Assembly (NCBI RefSeq): GCF_019195455.1 | Contig: NZ_JAIMBW010000001.1 | Location: 248,001 to 312,000, forward strand | Source: Gymnodinialimonas phycosphaerae | GTDB lineage: Bacteria; Pseudomonadota; Alphaproteobacteria; Rhodobacterales; Rhodobacteraceae | Reading direction: 5' to 3' | Length of the DNA: 64,000 bases | In this document: in pieces, positions 46,042-52,862 of the stretch | Layout of the letters: the number at the start of each line of letters is the position of its first letter | How positions within the stretch are numbered: position 1 is the stretch's first letter | The notes under the pieces: generated by a model | What the model was told of the DNA's origin: nothing | The model's input: only the letters and a program-made list of their open reading frames with translations | The model's database searches: none | Position numbers and translations under genes: made by a program

Positions 46042-46595
46042 CCCAGGATCTCTCGCTGGGAGAGCTGCAATCGCTATGCACAAGGGCTGCGCGTGGGGCG
46101 GGGCGCGCCGTCGGGGTTGCCGAGGACGCGGGCCATGTCGTGCGTTGGCTGACGGTGCGCGGCGAAGACGGCGCAGGCGCGTTGGTGCGGCTTTTGACGG
46201 CCACCGATGGCTTTTGCGCGGGCGACATGATCCCGGACCTTCCCGCCTTTGCTCCCAAGCGTCAGGCAATTTGCCCCTTGGCTCTTGGCGGATACCTTTC
46301 GGATGTTGGGGATCTGCCGGAGGGGCCCATCGGCCCTGTCTGGGCGCCCATCCTCCTGCTGCCGTTCCTTGCTGAGCTGGCCCCAAACGGGGTCGAGATT
46401 GCCCCTGAAGCGGTCAACGACCCGACACCTCTGCGCCTCATCCGCCGCGAAGCGCCGCGCGTGATCTCGCAGGCCCGCGCCTGCGTTGCGCCAGAGACCT
46501 TTGAGACGCTACTCGCCTTTGCCGCGCGTACCTACGCGCCTGCGACCGCGCAAAGCCGTGCCGGGGCAGGAGCTGGCGTGTCGGACAACGACTGA
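46038..46595 (+). CDS. DUF3726 domain-containing protein
   Basis: 185 residues from a GTG start at 46038 overlapping the previous stop. SLGELQSLCTRAARGAGRAV, VAEDAGHVVRWLTVRGEDGA and GFCAGDMIPDLP are the DUF3726 pattern as I recall it. The function is unknown; the protein has no signal or membrane span. It is the last gene of the methylated-amine cluster. The next gene starts 105 bases later and begins the FHA/phosphatase operon. Confidence 0.78.
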   Translation: MTQDLSLGELQSLCTRAARGAGRAVGVAEDAGHVVRWLTVRGEDGAGALVRLLTATDGFCAGDMIPDLPAFAPKRQAICPLALGGYLSDVGDLPEGPIGPVWAPILLLPFLAELAPNGVEIAPEAVNDPTPLRLIRREAPRVISQARACVAPETFETLLAFAARTYAPATAQSRAGAGAGVSDND

Positions 46596-46700
46596 GGGTT
46601 TCCGCCACTCGTCCAAGGTGCCAAATTCCTTCAAACAAGGACGGAATGTGCTACCACGTTGACGCCACGGGCGATGCGAGCCGCCGTTGAGAGCGAGAAG

Positions 46701-47267
46701 ATGACGATGGCGAAAAAGCCCATCCTGACCGATGACCCCATGGACGGCGGCGATGCGGCACCCGTTGGGGCGACGCGCCCCGTCACGGCGCCGATGCCGT
46801 CCGAGCCGACGCGCCCGGCGCAGGCCCCGGCCTTTGGCCGCGACGCCTCGGGCCATGCGCGGCCCAAGACCCGCATCCTGGGTTATGGCGCCCCGGCGAC
46901 GTCGGATGCCACGCAAACCGACGCGCCTGCCGTGGGCTGGCTCGTTGTCATCGCCGGGCCGGGGCGCGGGACCTCGCTGGCGCTGATGTCGGGCATGAAC
47001 GGCATCGGGCGGGGCGATGACCTGCAGGTGCAGCTTGATTTCGGCGACGACGCGATCAGCCGCGATGCCCACGCCTATGTGACCTACGACGATGCCGCGC
47101 GGCGCTTTTTCGTCAGCCATGGCGGCAAGACCAACCTTGTGCGGTTGAACGATGCCGCCGTACTCGCGACAGAGGGGCTATCCCACGGCGACACCCTGCG
47201 GATCGGCGCGACGTCCCTGCGTTTCGTGGCCCTCTGCGGCCCCGACTTCGACTGGTCCGACCCATGA
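46701..47267 (+). CDS. FHA domain protein with disordered N-terminus
   Basis: About 188 residues. The first 85 are Pro/Ala/Thr-rich and probably unfolded, with threonines that could be kinase targets (GATRPVTAPMPSEPTRPAQA). The FHA-like domain covers roughly residues 90-185: SLALMSGMNGIGRGDDLQVQ, then AISRDAHAYVTYDD (the Ser-Arg-x-x-His core) and SHGGKTNLVRLNDAAV (the Asn of the second core). FHA domains bind phosphothreonine peptides. It overlaps the PP2C gene by ATGA and opens the phosphosignalling operon. Translation may begin at 46701 or 46707. Confidence 0.8.
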   Translation: MTMAKKPILTDDPMDGGDAAPVGATRPVTAPMPSEPTRPAQAPAFGRDASGHARPKTRILGYGAPATSDATQTDAPAVGWLVVIAGPGRGTSLALMSGMNGIGRGDDLQVQLDFGDDAISRDAHAYVTYDDAARRFFVSHGGKTNLVRLNDAAVLATEGLSHGDTLRIGATSLRFVALCGPDFDWSDP

Positions 47268-48049
47268 GCGGGATCACCTACGACGTGGCCACCGCCCTTT
47301 GGCAGGGCGCGCGGCCGTATCAGGAGGATACCCTGCTGGCCGATTTCCACGGCGGCATGGACCGGGGATTCGCGGTGCTGGCCGATGGCATGGGCGGCCA
47401 TGCGGCAGGGGATCTTGCATCCCGGCTTGTGGTGATCGATGCCGCCAGCCATCTGAAATTCCTGATGCACGATGGCGCGGCGCTGGAGAAATCACTGGTG
47501 GCCGAGCTGACTTCGGCTATCGAGACCGCGAATGAGGTGCTCAAGGACCGCGCCGCCGGGGATCGGCGTCTGCGGGGCATGGGCGCCACTTTCCTTGCCA
47601 CGGTCCTGTTCGAGGATCGCCTCTATTGGGCGTCGGTCGGCGACAGCCCCCTGTATCTCTGGCGCGAAGGGAAATTGCGGCAACTTAACGAAGATCATTC
47701 CATGGCGCCGGTCATCGACCAGATGGCCAAAACCGGAGAGATCACGGCAGCCGACGCCGCCAACCACCCCGATCGCAACGCGCTGACCTCGGTGCTGATG
47801 GGCGGTGCGCTGAAGGCCATGGATGTGCCGAAAACGGCGACGGTTCTGGATCCGGGTGATGTGCTGATACAGGCCTCGGACGGGTTGCAATACCTTGACG
47901 ATGAAAGCATTTCCGGTGTTCTGGCGGAGGCGGGCAGCAGCCGCGAGATCGTCGAGGCCTTGATGGGTGCCTTGCGCGAGTCGAACGATCCGGCGCAGGA
48001 CAACACTGCCGTTTTGGTGTTGCAACTGGCCCAAATGGGCCCCGAGTAG
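47264..48049 (+). CDS. PP2C-type Ser/Thr protein phosphatase, ended by an in-frame TAG
   Basis: 261 residues, a complete catalytic domain. Metal-binding and core motifs are ARPYQEDTLLAD (Glu-Asp), LADGMGGHAAGDLASRLVVI (Asp-Gly-Met-Gly), YWASVGDSPLYLWREGKLRQ (Gly-Asp-Ser) and QDNTAVLVLQ (Asp-Asn-Thr). It should remove phosphates placed by the kinase encoded at 52863-55100. The TAG at 48047-48049 is followed by an open stretch in the same frame that encodes a membrane segment and a Pro/Ala-rich tail, so the gene may once have been longer. It lies between two FHA genes. Confidence 0.9.
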   Translation: MSGITYDVATALWQGARPYQEDTLLADFHGGMDRGFAVLADGMGGHAAGDLASRLVVIDAASHLKFLMHDGAALEKSLVAELTSAIETANEVLKDRAAGDRRLRGMGATFLATVLFEDRLYWASVGDSPLYLWREGKLRQLNEDHSMAPVIDQMAKTGEITAADAANHPDRNALTSVLMGGALKAMDVPKTATVLDPGDVLIQASDGLQYLDDESISGVLAEAGSSREIVEALMGALRESNDPAQDNTAVLVLQLAQMGPE

Positions 48050-48112
48050 ACCAGGGACGCGGCCCCGGTCGGCGCGACCTCGGACGCCACGGAGCGGGCC
48101 GTTGGCACACCG

Positions 48113-48742
48113 TTGGCCCCGGGTGCAAGCGCCGCCCGCGCCCCCACGCCTGCGACCGTCACCCGACCTGCGTGCGCGCGTCGATGGGTCGTGCCCGCAG
48201 GCCTTCTGGGCGCTGCTGCGGTGGCGGTTGGCGCGATCTTCGGCCTGCCCGCCCTGCAATCGGGGCGCCAGGTGCCCGCGACGGTCGAGACGGCGGCGCT
48301 GGCCCCGCTAGTCGCATTGCCCCCCGCATTGCCCCCCGCCGCGCCCACCCCCGCCGCTACCGCGCCCATGCGGTCGCTTGTCCCCGCTCCTGGCGCAGAT
48401 GATGCCGCTGACGCCATTGGGGCGTCTGCGCTAGCTGCGGGGTTGATCGATACCGCGACGCCTCCCGCGTTGATCCCCGACAAGTTGGCGATCCAGGGCG
48501 CAGCTACCGGAGCCCCGGCGGTCAGCGGTGCCACGATCCAATTCGGAACGCCGGGAACCGCCACCAGCGCGGGCACAGGAACGGTGCAAGCGCCGGGCGC
48601 CATCGGCATCGGTGAATTGACGCCCCAGCGCGAAGGCAGCAGCGCCCCCGATGCCGCGCAGGATCCGCAGCAGCCGGTCCTGGCGCCGCAATCACAACGC
48701 ACGCCGCGACCGGACGACGGGGGGCTACGCGATGGTGGATAA
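48113..48742 (+). CDS. Membrane-anchored Ala/Pro-rich segment, probably the severed 3' part of the PP2C gene
   Basis: About 209 residues if read from TTG 48113, with one membrane segment (WVVPAGLLGAAAVAVGAIFG) and then Ala/Pro/Thr-rich sequence to the end. It has no ATG or ribosome binding site. The frame is the same as that of the PP2C gene, with 21 open codons between the TAG at 48047-48049 and 48113. Reading through would give a tethered phosphatase of about 492 residues. Whether it is translated independently, by readthrough, or not at all cannot be told. It overlaps the next FHA gene by 11 bases. Confidence 0.5.
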   Translation: MAPGASAARAPTPATVTRPACARRWVVPAGLLGAAAVAVGAIFGLPALQSGRQVPATVETAALAPLVALPPALPPAAPTPAATAPMRSLVPAPGADDAADAIGASALAAGLIDTATPPALIPDKLAIQGAATGAPAVSGATIQFGTPGTATSAGTGTVQAPGAIGIGELTPQREGSSAPDAAQDPQQPVLAPQSQRTPRPDDGGLRDGG

Positions 48743-49595
48743 CGTCGAAATCTCGATCCATCAGATCGCCACGAATGCCGTGCTTCTGGCACCTCAGACC
48801 CTCCGCTTGCCGGTGGAAGTGGGGCGTTTTGGGGCCGACAACGTGGGCCGCGTTAGCGCAGGCGATGGGCAGGTCGTCCATTTTGGCGATGGCTTCGGCA
48901 CCCTTTCGCGGCAGCATATGACGGTCGCCCAATCCCCCGATGGCGCGCTGGTCGTCACCGATGTCTCGTCCAACGGTGTGGCACAGATCGGGCAGGCGGG
49001 CTCGGCCCCGGTGGCGATGGGGCGCGGCGGCACGGTGGCCATGTCCCCCGGAACCATGCGCGCGTTCCAGACGGTCGGCCTGCGCATCACGATCTGCGCC
49101 CCGAAAGAGGCGCGCGTTGATGCGATTGGCCAGCCGTTGCACTTGGTCTACGACAGCTCTTCCACCGGGCGGCTCAAGGCGCTTGACCTCGACGGTGTCT
49201 CCATCGCCCTGGTGGCCGAGGGGCGCGAGGTATTGATGCGCCGCCGCTCTGGCGCGGCGCGCGACGTGCTGGCGGCCCTGCGCGCCGAGGCAGCGACGTG
49301 CCTTGTCGTGGTCGGCCCGGATAGCGCGGGCGGGATCGTCGCGATTGGTGGTCTGGGCGCAGAGGTTTCTCACAACCGTCGCCAGTTGGCCGCCGATGAG
49401 GTGGTGCAGATGGACCACCTGGATACGATGGACATCCGGGGGCAAATGCTGCGGATCATGTCCGCTGAGGACGGCAAGGGCCTGTCGTGTACCAACGCGG
49501 CCTGTCGCCAACTCAACCCCTATCTACCGTGCGAAAACTGCCGGTATTGCGGGCAGCGTCTGGGCGATGGCACCTCTTACTGGGTACACTCCTGA
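48732..49595 (+). CDS. FHA domain protein with C-terminal zinc ribbon
   Basis: About 287 residues. The FHA-like core is GTLSRQHMTVAQSPDGALVV near residue 57 (Ser-Arg-x-His), then DVSSNGVAQIG (Ser-x-Asn-Gly), but the domain is larger than usual. The C-terminus (SCTNAACRQL, then CENCRYCGQRLGDGTSY) has a CxxxxC and a CxxCxxC arrangement that should bind zinc. The middle part (residues 120-240) is beta-rich and unassigned. The start is ATG 48732, overlapping the preceding segment. It would be a phosphothreonine-reading adaptor in the operon. Confidence 0.78.
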   Translation: MVDNVEISIHQIATNAVLLAPQTLRLPVEVGRFGADNVGRVSAGDGQVVHFGDGFGTLSRQHMTVAQSPDGALVVTDVSSNGVAQIGQAGSAPVAMGRGGTVAMSPGTMRAFQTVGLRITICAPKEARVDAIGQPLHLVYDSSSTGRLKALDLDGVSIALVAEGREVLMRRRSGAARDVLAALRAEAATCLVVVGPDSAGGIVAIGGLGAEVSHNRRQLAADEVVQMDHLDTMDIRGQMLRIMSAEDGKGLSCTNAACRQLNPYLPCENCRYCGQRLGDGTSYWVHS

Positions 49596-49604
49596 GGTGG
49601 TGGC

Positions 49605-51611
49605 ATGATTGTGTTTCTTGTCCGTTTTCGGGTGCGCCAGATCGGCATTGACGGCACGTTCACCGGCCCTTCGCGCATCCTTCTGTGTGAAGAACCGGGC
49701 GCGTTCCTGGTTGGCAAGACGGACGATGCCGACGTGCCCTTGCCCGGCGATGCGGTATCGCGGCGGCATATGTCTTTGGTGCTTGACCGCGACGACATCC
49801 GCATCCGGGATGAGGGGTCCACCAACGGCACCTACGTCAACGGCACCCGTGTGGATGAGGCGGCGCTTGCGGTTGGGGATCAGGTCTCGATCCCCGGTTG
49901 GATGTTGGAGCTTCTGGCCCCCGCAAAGACCCTGGCCGAGGTCTCTCGTATCGGCGGAGTGGAGGTCGATGCCAGCCTTGTGTCGCGCCTGATCATCGCC
50001 GATGACGCCACGCCGCCGCCGTCGCGGCGCAGTTTTCCCGATGCCGAATTCAGCAACCGCGATACGGTGACGGTCGAGGCGCTGCGCGCCTCCGGCCACC
50101 CGGTGGAGGACACCCGCTTTTGCACCATCGGCGGCGGTCTGGGCAGCTTCGTTTGGGTCGACCACCTGCGCTGCTACGGCGTCAAGCCGGGCGACATTCG
50201 GGCGATCGGCACCGAAGCTGCATGCTATCAAACCTATAAAAGATACTGCAAAAACAGCCAGATACCGGATCATGAGCGATTGCGGTCCAATTCGCTCAGC
50301 CGCCCCGACAACATCTGGGGCTTTCCCGGCTATGCCCTGCGCGAAGCGGGCAAAGGCACCGGGTTCAAGGGCCTGTTCCAAGTGCTGGCAGAACCCGCCT
50401 TGGCGCAATCCTACACGCCGCGCGCGGGCGATGTCTTCGACAGCCTGGATGCAGAGGCGGCGCGCATCGGCTGGTCCGATATGAGGCTCAAGGCACAGGT
50501 TCTGAGCCTGCGCAAAACCGATGATGGGCGCTATGCCGTCGCCTATAAACTTTGGGGCGGAGAGGCGATTGGCGAGGCGCGCAACCGCTACCTGATCGCC
50601 GATGTCTTGCACCTGTCCACCGGCTATCCCGCGACCCGGTTTGTCGAGGATTTCCAGACGTTCATCACCAATCATCCGGATGCACGCGGGCAAGTGGCCA
50701 ATGCCTATGAGCCCCATGACCAGATGTATCTGGAGGCCGAGCGGCGCGGCGGACCCGTGCAGTTTGTCGTGCGGGGCAGGGGCATCGTGGCGTCCCGCAT
50801 CCTCCAGCGGCTATGGGAGGCGCGGCAGAAGAACCCGCAAATCCGCATCCTTCATTCCATGCGCAGCCCCCTTGGGGCGGGTGACGGCGCGCGCTTTCGC
50901 AATTCCCGCCGCCGCGTGCGCAATAACGTGGAAATCCAGCCCTTCAACTGGCCCAAGGCCTGTTGGGGCGGAGACCTCCGCGCCGAGTATGAGGCCGCCG
51001 ATGCCCCCAAGCGGGGTGCCCTGCTGGCGCAGCTTGGCGTCACTACCACCGCCGAGCGTGCCGACTGGATCAACCTGATCGAACGCGGCACGCAGGAAGG
51101 CTGGTACAGCCCTGTTTTCGGCACGATCCGCGCGTTGCAGCCGCTGGCCGCGCAACCAAACCAACCCGAGGGCGTGCACATTAGCATCGACACGCCAGAG
51201 GGCAAGGTCGAGCAATTCAACGCAGATTATCTTATCGATTGCACAGGGCTGATCGCGGATATCCGGCGGTCGCCTTTCCTGGCGGATCTGCTCGACACCT
51301 TTGATCTGGCGCGCAATCATTCCTACGGGCTGGACGGCGACACGTCCGTTCAAGGCCCCGCTACAGGCCTTGCTGCGTCGAATGATTTCGAGATCGAAGG
51401 CCTGCGCAACGGCGCGGGCCGTGTCTATGCGGCGGGTACGATCACCACCGGGGGGCCGTATCTGGCCGTCGACAGCTTTCTTGGCCTGCAATACGCTGCC
51501 CTGCGCTCGGTCGATCATCTGGCGGCGGAAGGGGCCCATAAAGTGCGCCGTCTCGGCCCCCTCCGCTCGGCTTTCGGTTGGAGCAAATGGATGCTGGGGG
51601 CCAAACCATGA
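49605..51611 (+). CDS. FHA domain fused to an FAD/NAD(P)-binding oxidoreductase-like protein
   Basis: 668 residues. Residues 20-105 are a canonical FHA domain: GKTDDADVPLPGDAVSRRHM and GSTNGTYVNGTRV. After a linker a flavoprotein-like domain starts at about residue 165, with the dinucleotide motif TRFCTIGGGLGSFVWVDHLR; further on DYLIDCTGLIADIRRSPFLA and the C-terminal YAAGTITTGGPYLAVDSFLG look like FAD-contacting segments of flavin monooxygenases and related enzymes. The fusion implies redox activity or a redox-sensing scaffold recruited to phosphothreonine. The small membrane protein gene follows after 13 bases. No substrate is known to me. Confidence 0.83.
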   Translation: MIVFLVRFRVRQIGIDGTFTGPSRILLCEEPGAFLVGKTDDADVPLPGDAVSRRHMSLVLDRDDIRIRDEGSTNGTYVNGTRVDEAALAVGDQVSIPGWMLELLAPAKTLAEVSRIGGVEVDASLVSRLIIADDATPPPSRRSFPDAEFSNRDTVTVEALRASGHPVEDTRFCTIGGGLGSFVWVDHLRCYGVKPGDIRAIGTEAACYQTYKRYCKNSQIPDHERLRSNSLSRPDNIWGFPGYALREAGKGTGFKGLFQVLAEPALAQSYTPRAGDVFDSLDAEAARIGWSDMRLKAQVLSLRKTDDGRYAVAYKLWGGEAIGEARNRYLIADVLHLSTGYPATRFVEDFQTFITNHPDARGQVANAYEPHDQMYLEAERRGGPVQFVVRGRGIVASRILQRLWEARQKNPQIRILHSMRSPLGAGDGARFRNSRRRVRNNVEIQPFNWPKACWGGDLRAEYEAADAPKRGALLAQLGVTTTAERADWINLIERGTQEGWYSPVFGTIRALQPLAAQPNQPEGVHISIDTPEGKVEQFNADYLIDCTGLIADIRRSPFLADLLDTFDLARNHSYGLDGDTSVQGPATGLAASNDFEIEGLRNGAGRVYAAGTITTGGPYLAVDSFLGLQYAALRSVDHLAAEGAHKVRRLGPLRSAFGWSKWMLGAKP

Positions 51612-51624
51612 AGTGGAGCGCCCG

Positions 51625-52074
51625 ATGATCCCAACCCTCGCAGGCCGCCTGCAAACGCGGCTTTTCCTGTTTGTTTTCATTGGTCTGCCCGTAACGCTCC
51701 TGTTCGGTCTGTCGCGCGTGGGCTGGCAGTGGGACTGGGCCACGGTCCAGGTCTACGTCTGGTTCCTGTGTACGATCACCGGTGTGGGCCTGCTGCTTGA
51801 CCCTCTCTACATCTTCGTACAATCCCTGCGGTGGGAAAGGGATTGGCCTTTCTTGTTCCAAGCCTTCTTCGCGTGGGTCGAGTTTGCCATCGCCCTTTTC
51901 GTGGCCCGTGCGGGCCTCTTGCCGTTCTTGCCAGAGGCTGCGTTCCAAAGCCTCTCGACGCCGGTCTTGCACTTCGCCTTGGTCTTCGTGCCCACGTTCC
52001 TTGCGCTTTTGGGGCCGATGCAGGTGCTGTTCGTGCGGTGGCACTTCAAGGGCGGCCAGTTGGGCAGGTTTTGA
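51625..52074 (+). CDS. Four-helix membrane protein of the FHA operon
   Basis: 149 residues with four membrane spans: LFLFVFIGLPVTLLFGL near residue 12, VYVWFLCTITGVGLLLDPLY near 43, LFQAFFAWVEFAIALFVARA near 77 and FALVFVPTFLALLGPMQVLF near 117. No charged active-site pattern is seen, and the family is unknown. It starts 13 bases after the FHA-flavoprotein gene. It could be the membrane partner or electron acceptor of that protein. Confidence 0.75.
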   Translation: MIPTLAGRLQTRLFLFVFIGLPVTLLFGLSRVGWQWDWATVQVYVWFLCTITGVGLLLDPLYIFVQSLRWERDWPFLFQAFFAWVEFAIALFVARAGLLPFLPEAAFQSLSTPVLHFALVFVPTFLALLGPMQVLFVRWHFKGGQLGRF

Positions 52075-52088
52075 TCGGCCCCTCGACC

Positions 52089-52208
52089 ATGGCCCGCGAG
52101 GTGAAGGTGTGGATCTTGGTGTTTCCGGCCATCAATCTGCCGCTTGGCCGACGGGGGAACGCGCGCGCCCTTGCAATCCTGCGTCTGCTGCAACATTTGG
52201 GGGCATGA
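52089..52208 (+). CDS. Possible small protein between the membrane protein and phosphatase genes
   Basis: 39 residues (MAREVKVWILVFPAINLPLG onward) in an otherwise unexplained 130-base gap. Its stop overlaps the ATG of the phosphatase gene (ATGA), a coupling style common in this window. There is no clear ribosome binding site and it is short, so it may be a chance frame. Confidence 0.25.
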   Translation: MAREVKVWILVFPAINLPLGRRGNARALAILRLLQHLGA

Positions 52209-52855
52209 CGTTACGCCTTTCACAGAAATTCGCCGCCGCATGGGAGGTCCTGACCGACCGCTATGATCAGCGGATCGATAGCGCGCGGGGGCGCTGGCAA
52301 GGGCAGTTCTATGCGGCAACGGTGGACCATGGCGTGCTGCGACGGCGGTGGACCAATGAGGGCCGGATCGCCGAGGACCTCTACCGCTCCAACCATCCCA
52401 ATGCGGCCGCCTTGGCCGCGTGGAAAGCGCGCGGGATCAAAGAGGTCATCAGCCTGCGCCGCGCCAGCGGCGCAGTGCACAATTTTGAGGCCGAAACCTG
52501 CGCCGCCCTCGGGCTAACCCTTCGCAACGCGCCGTTGACCTCGCGCGAAGCACCGCGCGTGAAGGGCCTGTTGCTTCTGTTGGATATCTTCGACACGATC
52601 CAGAAGCCCGCCTTGCTCCATTGCAAGTCCGGCGCCGACCGGACCGGCCTTGCAGCGGCGATCTGGGCAATCCATGTGGAGGGAAAGCCGGTGGCGGAAG
52701 CCAAGAAGGCGCTGGGGTTCAAGCACCTGCACATCCGCGCCTCCAAGACCGGCGTGCTGGATCGGTTTCTGGAGGCTTACGAGGCGCGTTTGACGCAAGG
52801 CCCCATCGATCTGCGCACCTGGGTCGAAACCGAGTACGATCCCGCAAGCCTCTGA
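52205..52855 (+). CDS. HCX5R protein phosphatase (tyrosine or dual specificity)
   Basis: About 216 residues. The signature LLHCKSGADRTGLAAAIWAI near residue 140 is the HC(X5)R active site of Cys-based phosphatases, with a plausible general-acid region upstream (NAPLTSREAPRVKGLLLLLD). The N-terminal part contains EDLYRSNHPNAAALAAWKAR, as in DSP-like proteins that act on phosphotyrosine, phosphothreonine or phosphoinositides. There is no signal peptide. It ends the operon 7 bases from the kinase, which is convergent. Together with the PP2C it gives the system two phosphatase chemistries. Confidence 0.88.
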   Translation: MTLRLSQKFAAAWEVLTDRYDQRIDSARGRWQGQFYAATVDHGVLRRRWTNEGRIAEDLYRSNHPNAAALAAWKARGIKEVISLRRASGAVHNFEAETCAALGLTLRNAPLTSREAPRVKGLLLLLDIFDTIQKPALLHCKSGADRTGLAAAIWAIHVEGKPVAEAKKALGFKHLHIRASKTGVLDRFLEAYEARLTQGPIDLRTWVETEYDPASL

Positions 52856-52862
52856 CAACGCG

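Noticed and set aside
44578..46386. A 602-codon leftward frame opposite the unknown cluster gene.
   Set aside because: The rightward genes overlap each other start to stop in the cluster style, and the leftward product is Gly/Arg/Pro-biased with no family features.
48047..48049. The in-frame TAG of the PP2C gene as a pyrrolysine codon, given the MttB-like gene nearby.
   Set aside because: The MttB homologue itself has no in-frame TAG, no pyl genes are seen, and PP2C enzymes do not use pyrrolysine.
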